The notes: generated by a model from the letters alone, not told the origin. A stretch of 64,000 nucleotides of DNA from Mangrovimicrobium sp048323675 (GCF_048323675.1 NZ_JBLWFK010000006.1:62001-126000), one strand, 5' to 3'. Positions 32,628 through 42,088 are shown, counted from the first letter of the stretch. Program-made: numbers and translations.

Positions 32628-34778
32628 CTAGAACTGGTAGCTGAGCCCCAGGCGCCAGGTCATCGGGTCAGCCATGAAGCGCGGCTGCACGACACTGAAA
32701 CCGAAACCGGTGAACCAGTACTTCTCGTCGGTCAGGTTCTTGCCGGACAGCGCCAGCTTCCAGCGGTCCCAGGAATACGAGGCATAGGCATCGACCATGG
32801 TGAGCGGCTCGATGTGGCCGATCGGCGCGTTGTCCGAGGTGGAGAAGAAATCGTCCCGGGTATTGACGTTGGCGCCCAGCGCCAGCGTGCCCGGACCGAT
32901 ATCCTGGCTGTAATCGACACCGACAGTAAACTGGTAATCGAACACGTTGGTCATCCGGTTGCCGACCAGGGAACCGGTGGAGACGCCGCCACTGGCCGCC
33001 GTATCGGTGTACTCGCTGTCCTGGTAGACACCGTTGGCCCAGAGGGAAATCGAGGGCGTCAACAGCAACGAAATCTCGGCCTCGATACCCTGGTGTTCCG
33101 CGTCGTAGTTTTCCGTGATGAACACCCCTTCGTTGGTCACCGCCTGCTGCTGCAGGCTGGCGTACTCGTTGTAGAAGCCGGCGAGGTTGATGCGCAGGCG
33201 GTTGTCCCACCACTCGCTCTTCAGGCCGACTTCGTAAGCTTCGACTGTCTGCGGTTCGAAGGGCGAACCCAGTGCCACCGGGTTGTCCGCGAGGCCGTTA
33301 TAGCCGCCGGCCTTGAAACCCTCGGTATAGCTGGCGAAGACCATCATGTCGTCGGAGATCCGGTATTCCACCGCGGCCTTGGGCGTGAATTCGTTCCAGC
33401 TGTCGCTGCGATCGACGGTGCCACCGCCGACGATCGCGTCGATGCTTTTCTCGTCTTCGGTATACCGTCCGCCGAGGGTTACGGTCAGGTCATCGCTGAA
33501 GTGCATGCTGGCCTGGCCGAATGCCGCGTAGCTGTCGGTGGTTATGTCGAAGACGGTATACGCCGGAGTGAAGAAAATTTCCGAGGTCACTTCCTGGGTT
33601 CCGGTCTCGCGGAAGTAGTAGAGGCCGGCGACATAGCTCACGAAGCTGTCGAAGAGTTCGCCCTGCAGCTGCAACTCCTGTGTGACGCTGTCCTGCTCGC
33701 TCACCGATTCACGCTGGAACAGTTCCAGGTAGCCCGGGTAGGGTATGCCCAGCGCCTCGTTGGCGACACCGCCGGAGAAGCCGACGGCCCAGTCGTCATC
33801 GAGCTCGCCCCAGGAGGTTACCGAGCTCAGGCTGGTGGTTTCGCCGAGGTCAAAGTCGAGGTGCAGGCTGGCGCCGTACTGGGTGTCCGAGGTGTAGGAT
33901 TCGTAGGGTGAGAGCAGTTTGTCGATGGCTCCCGAGGTAAACGGAATGTCGTCGTAGGGACGATCCATCTGGAAGGGGTCCAGCGCCGAGGCCCACAGGC
34001 CGTCGCTGTCGAAGTCGCTGTAATAGCCCTTCAGCCGCGCCGTGTAGCGCTCGCCCTCGTAGTAGAGATCCGCCTGGAAGCCCTTGTATTCCTCGGCGCC
34101 CACTTCCTCGTTGCGGGTGACGTTTTCCTGGCGACCGCCGTCGCGGTCGCGGTACATACCGGAGAATCCCGCGCGCAGCGCACCGTCTTCGGTGAGCGGC
34201 CCGGACAGGCTCAACTTGTTGTAGAACTCTTCCCAACGACCCATACCCACCTCGTTGCGCAGGGTGAACTCCTCGGCCGGCCTGGCGGTGATGATCTTCA
34301 GGGCGCCCGCCGAGCTGTTGCGCCCGTAGAGTGTGCCCTGGGGACCGCGCAGTACCTCGATGCGCTCGACGTTCAGTGCCTCGATGAAGGAGGCCGCGGA
34401 ACGCGGCTGGAAGACGTCGTCGATGTAGATGCCGACTTCCGCTTCGGACGTGATGTTGGCGCCATCGGTGGTGCCGCCGCCACGGATGTAGGGACCAATA
34501 CCCGCGCTGCCGCCGGTCACCGGCTTGAACAACACGTTGGGCATGACCTGGGACAGATCCTTGACGTTGTCGATCTGCAGTTTCTCGACATCCTCGGCAC
34601 TCAGCGCGGAAATGGATACCGGTGTTTCCTGGATACTTTCCGCCTTGCGCTGGGCAGTGACCACGATGTTCTCGATCACCAGGTTTGAGGCCGGCGCCTG
34701 GGCCTGCACCAGCGCGCTGAATGGAATGGCCGACAGGCACGCGGTGCCCGCCAATGTTCTGATACTCCGGTGTTTCAT
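32628..34778 (-). CDS. TonB-dependent outer-membrane receptor 2
   Basis: 716 residues. A signal peptide ends near 'ALVQAQA'; a TonB box 'IENIVVTAQRK' (about 35-45) is followed by the plug ('SIQETPVSISALS', 'VEVLRGPQGTLYGRNSSAG' type region) and a barrel ending in 'RLGLSYQF'. It belongs to the catabolic rather than siderophore-like receptors ('VVTAQRKAESIQETPVSI'). A terminator follows and an FNR-like box lies 83-96 nt upstream, suggesting control by the local Crp/Fnr pair. Confidence 0.95.
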   Translation of the reverse strand: MKHRSIRTLAGTACLSAIPFSALVQAQAPASNLVIENIVVTAQRKAESIQETPVSISALSAEDVEKLQIDNVKDLSQVMPNVLFKPVTGGSAGIGPYIRGGGTTDGANITSEAEVGIYIDDVFQPRSAASFIEALNVERIEVLRGPQGTLYGRNSSAGALKIITARPAEEFTLRNEVGMGRWEEFYNKLSLSGPLTEDGALRAGFSGMYRDRDGGRQENVTRNEEVGAEEYKGFQADLYYEGERYTARLKGYYSDFDSDGLWASALDPFQMDRPYDDIPFTSGAIDKLLSPYESYTSDTQYGASLHLDFDLGETTSLSSVTSWGELDDDWAVGFSGGVANEALGIPYPGYLELFQRESVSEQDSVTQELQLQGELFDSFVSYVAGLYYFRETGTQEVTSEIFFTPAYTVFDITTDSYAAFGQASMHFSDDLTVTLGGRYTEDEKSIDAIVGGGTVDRSDSWNEFTPKAAVEYRISDDMMVFASYTEGFKAGGYNGLADNPVALGSPFEPQTVEAYEVGLKSEWWDNRLRINLAGFYNEYASLQQQAVTNEGVFITENYDAEHQGIEAEISLLLTPSISLWANGVYQDSEYTDTAASGGVSTGSLVGNRMTNVFDYQFTVGVDYSQDIGPGTLALGANVNTRDDFFSTSDNAPIGHIEPLTMVDAYASYSWDRWKLALSGKNLTDEKYWFTGFGFSVVQPRFMADPMTWRLGLSYQF

Positions 34779-34860
34779 GGATATTCCCCCTACTGAAGCG
34801 GCCCTGGGCCGTGTATTGGACTGGCTAAAAAAGACTAAGTTGATTGTTCAATCTGCGGCC

Positions 34861-34874
34861 ATGACAAATATCAT
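34861..34874. promoter_or_regulatory. FNR-like box ATGACAAATATCAT
   Basis: TGAC-AAAT-ATCA upstream of the TonB receptor gene (start 34778). The sequence is nearly identical, flanks included (CC before, GCG after), to the box at 39869. Confidence 0.55.
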
Positions 34875-34903
34875 GCGCTGTCCGCCAGCGTGACCCGGGC
34901 CAT

Positions 34904-35635
34904 TCAACGGGCATCGCCCTCCAGTTCCGCCAGGTGGTAGTACTGGTTGAGTCCGTGGGAAACCACCTTGACCGGCACGCAGTCCTCGCCGAATGCCCAG
35001 ACCTCGAAGTCGTCCACGCCGGGAACTTCGATCACCACCCGGCGCGCGGTGAAGGTCCCCGCGGGCACCGTGACCTCCTCGAAGCCCATGTCCCGGATAG
35101 TGGAGAAGCCCGGGGGAATGGGGATCAGGTCAGGACCCGAGCCGCCGTTGGCCAGCGTCGAGGTAGCGAAGGTGGCGATTTCAAAATCCTGCATATCACC
35201 GGTGTAATTGCGCAGCCGGCCGACCAGCCAGGCATCGCCGTGGAGCGCGTGGGTGCCGAAGCACTCGATACCGGTGGATCGTTCGGCACTCTGGGAAATC
35301 CTGCCCGCCTCCCGGGTAACGCCCTCGCACTGCGCCTGGTCGCGGGAGAAGGTGTACCAGGTCGACCCCACGGTCTGTTCCTCCACCGACAGGCGGACGA
35401 AGGCGTCGATGGGGTACCAGTCCGCACCCACGGTCATCACCACGTCGCGCAACAGGCGGTAGTCGTCCATCTCGCACTGGGCGCGCAGGGTTCGCTCGCC
35501 GCCGGGCTGGACCGTGACACTGAAATACTCGCGGCCGGTCTCGCCGACGCCCTCGGTGAAATACAGGAACTTGCCCCGGTAACTGCGGTGGCGCATACCC
35601 TGCTGATCGAGTGGCAGGGGCGTTACATTGGCCAT
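34904..35635 (-). CDS. Hypothetical protein, DUF3108-like pattern
   Basis: 243 residues, no signal peptide or membrane segment. Mostly beta-type sequence with 'FSVTVQPGGERTLRAQCEMD', 'SRDQAQCEGVTREAGR' and a C-terminal 'VTVPAGTFTARRVVIEV' then 'VWAFGEDCVPVKVVS'. The latter resembles DUF3108-type proteins ('paGtf.a.kv'), but I am not sure. It lies 17 nt after the frameshifted cupin gene on the same strand, so the two were probably one operon. Confidence 0.75.
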   Translation of the reverse strand: MANVTPLPLDQQGMRHRSYRGKFLYFTEGVGETGREYFSVTVQPGGERTLRAQCEMDDYRLLRDVVMTVGADWYPIDAFVRLSVEEQTVGSTWYTFSRDQAQCEGVTREAGRISQSAERSTGIECFGTHALHGDAWLVGRLRNYTGDMQDFEIATFATSTLANGGSGPDLIPIPPGFSTIRDMGFEEVTVPAGTFTARRVVIEVPGVDDFEVWAFGEDCVPVKVVSHGLNQYYHLAELEGDAR

Positions 35636-35652
35636 GGAAAAATCCTCTTTGC

Positions 35653-36017
35653 TTACTGGAAATCGGCGAAGGCGCGCAAGTAGACCTCTGCGGTCTCGCG
35701 CACCTCACAGGCGCCAACGAAGGTGTCGATGCCATAACAGCCCCGGTGCCAGGATTCGCCGTCGAGCATCACCTGCCCGCCCAGCACCAGGGCTTCCAGC
35801 ACAAAACCCGGCCACTGGGGGAGATCACCGCAGTACCCTTCGGGCAATTGCAGAATGAACGCGGCCTCGCTGGCCCAGGGCGAGTGGTGGCTCGCGCCAG
35901 AGAACGGGTTCAACTCTCCCGGAGTGCCGTGGAGCTGTCGAATTCATTGCGTTCCCACTGCACGCTGGAAAGGTCGATCCGAGGCGTCTGCCTCGAACCG
36001 CGAACGGGTTTCTGCAT
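35653..36017 (-). pseudogene. Cupin-like gene interrupted by a frameshift
   Basis: Two overlapping frames add up to one ~120-residue cupin-like protein. The upstream frame starts at ATG 36017 ('MQKPVRGSRQTPRIDLSS', ending 'STALRES' at a stop at 35910-35912). The downstream frame runs from about 35913 ('LNPFSGASHHSPW', 'LPEGYCGDLPQWPG', 'EALVLGGQVMLDGE') to 35653. They join at GGGAGAGTTG; loss of one AG would give a continuous 'STALRELNPF' reading. This looks like dinucleotide slippage in a GAGAG run: a recent mutation, a sequencing error, or conceivably programmed slippage. ChrR-type cupins have this layout. An FNR-like box lies 139 nt upstream. Confidence 0.55.
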
Positions 36018-36155
36018 TGCAGGCTCGTCTACTGCTGTCACGTAATTCGGGGCTCCCGGAATCGCTGAGTAGTGTGGTGGAGCAACATGCCGACCGTTTG
36101 CGCGGCTCGGGCGCGCGAGTTGCCCCAGACTACGTTTCCGGCGGGAATCCCCTCC

Positions 36156-36169
36156 ATGACAAAAGTCAT
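36156..36169. promoter_or_regulatory. FNR-like box ATGACAAAAGTCAT
   Basis: Palindrome ATGAC-AAAA-GTCAT between the divergent cupin gene (start 36017, minus) and SDR gene (start 36317, plus). Same TGAC-N4-RTCA shape as the other boxes. Confidence 0.55.
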
Positions 36170-36316
36170 CCACATCCGCCGCGGCGCGGTGATAGCCTGC
36201 TGTCACAGGCGATTCCACGCCCGGGGCATACCCGGTATCGAGAAAGTTCCAGGCAACATTCCTTTTCGCGCGCTCCGCCCACGCCTGGCGGACTGCACTC
36301 AGGCAGGTTCCGACAG

Positions 36317-37072
36317 ATGAAATTTTCCGGGAAAAACGTGCTCGTTACAGGCTCCGCCGGCGGCATCGGCAAGGCAATGGTTCGCGCATTCGCCGAAGAA
36401 GGCGCACGGGTGATCGCCGCTGACCTGCAGGAGGACGCCAACCGCGCACTGGCCGCCTCGCTGGGTGATGCCGTGGTTCCGCTGGAACTCGACGTCACCA
36501 GTGAGGAGCGCTGGATGGAAGTTTTCGCACAGGCGGACAGGGACTACGGCGGCATCGACGTACTGGTCAACAACGCCGGCTTTTTCCAGCCCAACATCCC
36601 CTTCGAGGACATGCCGCTGAAACTCTGGCGCCTGCATTTCGCCATCAACCTCGACGGTACTTTCCTCGGCTGCAAACACGCCATTCGCCATATGAAGTCC
36701 CGCGGCGGCGCCATCGTCAATATCGGTTCCGGCATGTCCATTACCGCCAACCCCACTGCCAGCGCCTATTGCGCCGCCAAGGCGGCCGTGTTGATGACGA
36801 CGCGCACAGCCGCCGCCAACGCCGGACGCTATGGCGTCCGCGTCAACGCGGTACTGCCGGGGGCGGTGCCCACCGGGATGCTGATGGGCAACCTGGCGGA
36901 GGGGCAGTCAGAGGAAAATTTACTGGAAAACCTGCGCAGCCACAGCCCGCTGGGCCGGCTGGCGACGCCGGAAGACATTGCCGCGGCGACGCTGTTCCTG
37001 GCCGATCCGGCCAATGCCGCCGTCACTGGCATCTATCTTCCGGTCGACGGCGGCAACATGCCCGGCGCCTGA
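36317..37072 (+). CDS. Short-chain dehydrogenase/reductase (SDR)
   Basis: 251 residues from the ATG at 36317; the longer frame upstream runs through the cupin region and is not used. Classical SDR: cofactor loop 'VTGSAGGIGKAM', 'LDVTSE', 'VNNAGFF', active-site 'IGSGMS' and 'SAYCAAKAA' (Tyr-x-x-x-Lys), ending with the common 'VTGIYLPVDGGNMPG'. NAD(P)-dependent oxidation or reduction of a hydroxyl/keto group; an acidic residue after the second strand ('AADLQE') suggests NAD. It stands alone on the plus strand and converges on the GPH transporter gene. Confidence 0.92.
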   Translation: MKFSGKNVLVTGSAGGIGKAMVRAFAEEGARVIAADLQEDANRALAASLGDAVVPLELDVTSEERWMEVFAQADRDYGGIDVLVNNAGFFQPNIPFEDMPLKLWRLHFAINLDGTFLGCKHAIRHMKSRGGAIVNIGSGMSITANPTASAYCAAKAAVLMTTRTAAANAGRYGVRVNAVLPGAVPTGMLMGNLAEGQSEENLLENLRSHSPLGRLATPEDIAAATLFLADPANAAVTGIYLPVDGGNMPGA

Positions 37073-37097
37073 AACCGCCGGCGCTCGATGACAGTTT

Positions 37098-38516
37098 TTA
37101 CTGCTGGGCCAGATCGCGTTCCGCCGCCTCGACCGCGGGACGGAAGCGGGTAAAGGCGGTGAGACTGAGTACCAGTACACCGGCGGGAATCGTCGAATAC
37201 AGCCAGATCATGCCGTCGATCGCCTCCTGGTCCTGGGCCACCGCACCACCGGTGGAGGACTGGAAGCCGACCGCGCTCAACACGATACCCGCGAGAACCG
37301 GCCCCAGCGCGAAGGCCAGCTTTTCAGTCGCGGAGAAGATGCCGGAAAACAGCCCCTCATCCACATTGCCGGTTTTGCGCCGCTGCAAGCCGATGGTGTC
37401 GGTGAGCAGGGAGAAGGTCAGCACCGAGAACCCGGCGTTGGTGCAGCCGATGATGAAGGCGCGCACCAGGACCAGGAAGTGTTGCGTCGGCATCTCGCCC
37501 CACAGGGGGAGGGTGAACAGCACATCATCACCGGGGCCGATCCACAGCCAGGTCACCGTTACCAGCCCCCAGCCGATACAGGCGCCCCAGAATGCCCGTT
37601 CCTTGCCCCAGCGGCGGGACAGTTTTACCCACATCGGCTGGCTGAGAATCGAACCGCAGGCCATCACCAGCACGAAGGGCAGCAGCAGGTTGATATCGGC
37701 GATGGCGTAGAGGAAGACGAAACCCACCACGGTATAGCCGCTGGCCTGGGCGATGGACTGGATGAAAAAGGTCACCGTGAGAACCACGAAGGGCTTGTTC
37801 TGGCGCACGACAGAGAGACGCGAGAGCATGTTGGCCGGCGCCGCGTGCACAGTCCGGCCGAAATTGCGCGGTACGCCATAGGCGGTCGCCAGCATCGCCA
37901 GCAGGCACAGGCCGCCGAAGATCATCGCCATGGTGCGCCAGGCCGCCGCGTCGCCACCCAGCGCGAATACCAGCGGCTGGGCCAGGCCCACACCCATGAT
38001 GACCCCGGCAACGGCAAAGATCATGCGAAAAGCAAGAATGGTTGTACGTTCATGGGGGTCGCTGGACAGTTCCGAGGCCACCGCCAAATAGGGAACCGAG
38101 AACGCGCTGAAGGCGGTGGAGGCAAGGAAAAACAGGATGCCGATGGTGAGCGCCGCCAGCCAGGGCGAGGGAAAGCCGGAGAAGCTGAACATGGCAACAA
38201 AGCCGATGGCGGTCAGTATCGCCCCCGCCACCAGGAAGGGACGGCGGCCGTGGCGCGGTTTGTGGTGATCCGAAAACGCGCCCATCAGCGGGTCACAGAT
38301 GATGACCCAGAGTTTGGGCAGCAGCACCACGATGCCCGCCAGCCAGGGCGCCACGCCCAGCATGGTGGTCATGAACAGGGGCAACAGGGCGGCCGGGGCA
38401 TCGCGGAACAGTTGCGCCCCGGTCTGGCCGAAGCCATAGAGGACCATGGTCTTGCGCGGCACCTTTTCCACCGCCGCTTCCTGCTCGCCGGCCATGTACT
38501 CTGCTGATGTATCCAT
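37098..38516 (-). CDS. MFS transporter, GPH (MelB-like) family
   Basis: 472 residues with about 12 transmembrane segments. Early motifs 'YGFGQTGAQLFRDAPAALLP', 'ICDPLMGAFSDHHKPRHGRR' match the glycoside-pentoside-hexuronide:cation symporter family, whose members move sugars but also many sulfonates and other catabolic substrates. It lies 101 nt downstream of the FAD monooxygenase gene on the same strand, so it may import the monooxygenase substrate or a related compound. Confidence 0.88.
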   Translation of the reverse strand: MDTSAEYMAGEQEAAVEKVPRKTMVLYGFGQTGAQLFRDAPAALLPLFMTTMLGVAPWLAGIVVLLPKLWVIICDPLMGAFSDHHKPRHGRRPFLVAGAILTAIGFVAMFSFSGFPSPWLAALTIGILFFLASTAFSAFSVPYLAVASELSSDPHERTTILAFRMIFAVAGVIMGVGLAQPLVFALGGDAAAWRTMAMIFGGLCLLAMLATAYGVPRNFGRTVHAAPANMLSRLSVVRQNKPFVVLTVTFFIQSIAQASGYTVVGFVFLYAIADINLLLPFVLVMACGSILSQPMWVKLSRRWGKERAFWGACIGWGLVTVTWLWIGPGDDVLFTLPLWGEMPTQHFLVLVRAFIIGCTNAGFSVLTFSLLTDTIGLQRRKTGNVDEGLFSGIFSATEKLAFALGPVLAGIVLSAVGFQSSTGGAVAQDQEAIDGMIWLYSTIPAGVLVLSLTAFTRFRPAVEAAERDLAQQ

Positions 38517-38617
38517 AACGCTACTCTTACGGCCTGGCGGCGCCAGCCTGATGGGTTGATCGCCTCATGCTGGAGTCGCGCAGCGGAGCGAGTCGCTGCT
38601 CACCCCGGCATCAGCGT

Positions 38618-39778
38618 TTAAACGGGTTCGGTGGTGCAGTCGTAGAAAAACAGCCCCAGGGTCTCCTCGTTGCGCATATTGCCGACGCCGTACATCTCCG
38701 CCTCCGACCCCTGCAGCCGGTCGGCGTTGGCGTTCGACTCCGCCTGGATAAAGCTGGTGCGCTCGTGGCGCGCCGCCTGGAACCGCGCCAGGGCCTCGGC
38801 CACGGTCGCGGAATCCTCCAGCGCCCGCGCCAGCATCACCGCATCCTCGATGCCAGTGGCCGCACCCTGGCCGAGGAAAGGTGTCATGGCGTGGGCGGCG
38901 TCGCCGATGAGGGTGACCTTGTCGGCAATGGCCCACTGCGCCAGCGGCTTGTGCGCGTTGATGGCCCACTTGAATACCGTGCCCGGGCGTACCGCGGCAA
39001 TCATCGACTGGATGTCCTCGCACCAGTCGCCGTACAGCGCCTGCAGTTCACCGGGCTCGGCGGGAATCGCCCAGCCGTCCTCGGTCCAGCCGTCCTGGCG
39101 GGCAAAAAATACCAGGTTGAGCAGCTCGCCCTTGCGCAGCGGGTAACGCACGACCATCTTGCCGGGACCGATGTGCATGCCCGGCTGATCCACCAGGTGC
39201 TGGATGGCGGGGCTTACCGGCGCCAGCGCGCGAAAGGCGATGTGGCCGGTAAAATGCGGCGCCTGGGGATCGAAGAGCTGGCGGATGCGCGATTTGAGAC
39301 CATCGGCGCCGATCACCAGGTCCGCGCTGGCGGTGGTGTCGTCGGCGAAGTGCAGCAGCGGTTGCTCGCCGCTGGTATCGATGTCGCCCAGGCGCTTGCC
39401 GAGGGCGATCCTGCCACCGCGGGCTTCGGCGGCCGCGACCAGGATCTGGTGCAGGTCCGCGCGGTGGATATAAATGTAGTGCGCCCTGTAGGTCTCGAAG
39501 GTGGTGCTGCGATCGACTTCGCGCAGCACCCGGCCGTCCTGCCAGTGGGAAATGTGCTGCAACTGCGGCTCCATACCCGTCGCTGCCACGGCCTCCCCGA
39601 CGCCGACCGCGTCGAGACCGCGCATGGCGTTCGGCGACAGGGTAATGCCCGCGCCGATGTCGCCCCAGGCGGGCGCGGCCTCATACAGCGTGACCTTGTG
39701 CCCACGATCCAGGAGCGCGAGCATCGCCGTCAGACCGGCAATCCCTCCTCCGATGACAGCGATGTCCAGTGAAGCCAT
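38618..39778 (-). CDS. FAD-dependent monooxygenase, salicylate hydroxylase-like
   Basis: 386 residues. Group A flavoprotein hydroxylase motifs: 'IAVIGGGIAGLTAM' (FAD), 'LVIGADGLKSRIR' (DG motif) and 'TLIGDAAHAMTPFLGQGAA' (GD motif). Typical enzymes hydroxylate an activated aromatic or heteroaromatic ring (salicylate, 6-hydroxynicotinate, kynurenine) with NAD(P)H and O2. An FNR-like box lies about 91 nt upstream. It is a candidate for the ring-oxidation step before imide formation in the proposed pathway (inference). Confidence 0.92.
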   Translation of the reverse strand: MASLDIAVIGGGIAGLTAMLALLDRGHKVTLYEAAPAWGDIGAGITLSPNAMRGLDAVGVGEAVAATGMEPQLQHISHWQDGRVLREVDRSTTFETYRAHYIYIHRADLHQILVAAAEARGGRIALGKRLGDIDTSGEQPLLHFADDTTASADLVIGADGLKSRIRQLFDPQAPHFTGHIAFRALAPVSPAIQHLVDQPGMHIGPGKMVVRYPLRKGELLNLVFFARQDGWTEDGWAIPAEPGELQALYGDWCEDIQSMIAAVRPGTVFKWAINAHKPLAQWAIADKVTLIGDAAHAMTPFLGQGAATGIEDAVMLARALEDSATVAEALARFQAARHERTSFIQAESNANADRLQGSEAEMYGVGNMRNEETLGLFFYDCTTEPV

Positions 39779-39868
39779 AACGATTCTCTAACTCGGGCCA
39801 TGCCGCGACGGCAAAACCAACAGTGATTGGTACGGCCCTAGTCTGCCCGCCGGTACGAAGTAGCGACC

Positions 39869-39882
39869 ATGACAAATATCAA
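39869..39882. promoter_or_regulatory. FNR-like box ATGACAAATATCAA
   Basis: TGAC-AAAT-ATCA in the 100-bp gap upstream of the FAD monooxygenase and downstream of the HMGL-type lyase. Same core as the box at 34861. Confidence 0.55.
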
Positions 39883-40799
39883 GCGGGCCCGGTACCAGCC
39901 TGCTTTTGCAGCCAGGGCTTCAGCCAGGCCTTGGCGCGGCCACCGGGTGCGGTGCCGGTGAGGGCTTCGGACAGGTCGGAGGCCCGCAACAGGGCGTCCA
40001 GGTCGATACCGGTGGCGAAGCCCATCTGTTCCAGCATCATCACCACATCCTCTGTCGCCACGTTGCCGCTGGCGCCCGGGGCAAAGGGGCAGCCGCCCAG
40101 ACCGCCGATCGAGGCGTCGAAATAGCGCACTCCGGACTCGAGCCCGGCAAACACGTTGGCGAGCCCCATGGCCCGGGTGTCGTGGAAGTGGCAGCCGAGA
40201 CGCTCGGCACCGATGGCCTGCACCAGCGGGTCCATCAACTGGCGCACCTGCTGCGGATTGGCGGCGCCGATGGTATCGGCGATCACGATCCGGTCAGCGC
40301 CGATGTCGGCAAAGCGCTGCGCGATATCGCGCACCCGGGCCGGATCGGTGGCGCCTTCGAAGGGGCAGGCAAATGCCACGGCGATGGTGGCGACCACCTG
40401 CGCACCCTCCTGGGCGGCGCGGGCGATGATCGCCGCGGTATCAGCCTCGGCCCCGGCCATACTCATCTTCACATTGCGCTGGGCCATGGTATCGCTGGCG
40501 TAGAGCACCATCGCCACCGTGCCGACACCGGCGGCACGGGCCAGTTCGTAGCCACGGAGGTTGGGGATCAGTGTGCTGAAGACACCGTCGAGGCCGGCAA
40601 GGCCGGCCACCACTTCGTCGGTACCCGCCATCGCCGGCACCGCTTTCGGCGAGACGAAGGCGCCCGCCTCCACATGATCCACGCCCGCCTCGACCAGCGC
40701 CCGCACCAGCTGGACACGCTCTGCCACGGTGAGAATCCGCGGCTGGTTCTGCAACCCGTCGCGTGGACCGACATCGTTGACTATGACCTGTTCGCCCAT
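39879..40799 (-). CDS. HMG-CoA lyase-family lyase (possible citramalyl-CoA lyase)
   Basis: 306 residues of the HMGL-like TIM-barrel family: 'NDVGPRDGLQNQ' (catalytic Arg and metal Asp), 'GCHFHDTRAMGLAN' (metal His-x-His) and 'GLGGCPFAPGASGNVATED' (catalytic Cys loop). Its ATG overlaps the stop of the CoA-transferase gene by one base (TGATG). HMGL relatives include (R)-citramalyl-CoA lyase, which works with a CaiB-type CoA-transferase in Chloroflexus. That pairing fits an alkylmalate substrate here better than leucine breakdown, as no other leucine-degradation genes are near. The function choice is inference. The end of the gene overlaps the FNR-like box. Confidence 0.9.
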   Translation of the reverse strand: MGEQVIVNDVGPRDGLQNQPRILTVAERVQLVRALVEAGVDHVEAGAFVSPKAVPAMAGTDEVVAGLAGLDGVFSTLIPNLRGYELARAAGVGTVAMVLYASDTMAQRNVKMSMAGAEADTAAIIARAAQEGAQVVATIAVAFACPFEGATDPARVRDIAQRFADIGADRIVIADTIGAANPQQVRQLMDPLVQAIGAERLGCHFHDTRAMGLANVFAGLESGVRYFDASIGGLGGCPFAPGASGNVATEDVVMMLEQMGFATGIDLDALLRASDLSEALTGTAPGGRAKAWLKPWLQKQAGTGPA

Positions 40800-41998
40800 C
40801 AGCCGATTACCCCATCCTGTTTCAGTTGCTCGACATCCTGCTGGCTGTAGCCGAGCAGGCTGGTGAAGACTTCATCGGTATGCTGCCCGAGCAGCGGCGC
40901 GGGGCTGTACTCGTCCTCGCCGGTGCGGGAGAGCTTGATCGGGTTGCCGGGGCCGCGGGTGGTGCTGCCGTCGGGGTGTTTGAGCTCGACGACCATCTCC
41001 CGGTGCAGTACCTGGGGATCGGAGAGCGCCTGGCTGAAACTGTTCACCGGCGCACAGGGGATCCGCATGGCCTCCAGCTTCTCCAGCCAGTAGGCGGAGG
41101 TGTTGGTGCCGAGAATCTCGTTGAGCCTGGCGTTGATCATGTCCCGCGCCGCCCAGCGCCCGGGCTGCCCGTCGAGGGCCGGATCATCGAACTCAGCACA
41201 GCTCACCACTTCCTTGAGATTCTGCCAGAAGTTGTCGGTAATCACCGCAATGACGATAAAGCCATCAGAGCAACGGAACGTATTGTAGGGCACGTGGACA
41301 AAGTGGGAGTTGCCGATCGGGTAAGGGTTTTCCCCGGACAGGAAATACATCGTCGCCATGTAGTTGAGCAGGGAAATCTGGCAGTCCAGCATGGAGATGT
41401 CGACATGCTGGCCGCGGCCGCTGCGCTCGCGCTCGTAGAGGGCCGCGAGGATGCCCATGACGCCGAACATGCCGCCGCCAAGGTCGCCGATGGGTATGCC
41501 GGCGCGCACCGGGTTTTCCGGGTCTGCGCCGGTGATGGACATGCCGCCGCCGGTGGCCTGGGCCACCTGGTCGAAGGCCGGCCGCTTGTGCCCCGGGCCG
41601 TCCGAGCCGAAGCCGGACACGGTGCAGGTGATGATGCGCGGGTTGATTTTACTCAGCGTGGCGTAGTCGATCTTCAGGCGTTCCGGCACGCCGGCGCCGA
41701 AATTGCTCAGCACGATATCGGAAATCTCGACCAGCTTGTAGAACTGGGCCAGGCCCGCCTCGCTTTTCAGGTCGATGGCGACGCTTTTCTTGTTGCGGTT
41801 GAGAGTGATGAAATAGGCACCCATGCCGCCCAGGGAATTTTTCGGGTCCGTCGCCAGCAGTTTGCGGGTACCCTCGCCCTGCAGGGGCTCCACCTTGATG
41901 GTTTCGGCACCGAGGTCGGCGAGAATCATCCCGCCATAGGGGCCGGACAACATGTGGGTGAGATCCAGGATGCGTATACCGTCGAGGGTCTTGTTCAT
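40799..41998 (-). CDS. Class III (CaiB/BaiF) CoA-transferase
   Basis: 399 residues, full length. Landmarks: 'GIRILDLTHMLSGPYGG', 'LADLGAETIKVEP', 'LNRNKKSVAIDLK' and 'GIPIGDLGGGMFGVMGIL', where the Asp of 'IGDLGGG' is the expected catalytic residue. These enzymes swap CoA between carboxylic acids. With the overlapping HMGL-type lyase it forms an activation-plus-cleavage pair, most simply malate-type acid to malyl-type CoA and then to 2-oxoacid plus acyl-CoA. It is divergent from the amidase/imidase operon, with one shared operator between them at 42089-42108. Confidence 0.92.
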   Translation of the reverse strand: MNKTLDGIRILDLTHMLSGPYGGMILADLGAETIKVEPLQGEGTRKLLATDPKNSLGGMGAYFITLNRNKKSVAIDLKSEAGLAQFYKLVEISDIVLSNFGAGVPERLKIDYATLSKINPRIITCTVSGFGSDGPGHKRPAFDQVAQATGGGMSITGADPENPVRAGIPIGDLGGGMFGVMGILAALYERERSGRGQHVDISMLDCQISLLNYMATMYFLSGENPYPIGNSHFVHVPYNTFRCSDGFIVIAVITDNFWQNLKEVVSCAEFDDPALDGQPGRWAARDMINARLNEILGTNTSAYWLEKLEAMRIPCAPVNSFSQALSDPQVLHREMVVELKHPDGSTTRGPGNPIKLSRTGEDEYSPAPLLGQHTDEVFTSLLGYSQQDVEQLKQDGVIG

Positions 41999-42088
41999 TT
42001 TAAACGCCGCTCACTTACTATTTGCTAGTGGGTGCCTTGACGCCGGGAGCGCGCCCGGCGACTTGCAGTATTCGGCACGATTGTATTA

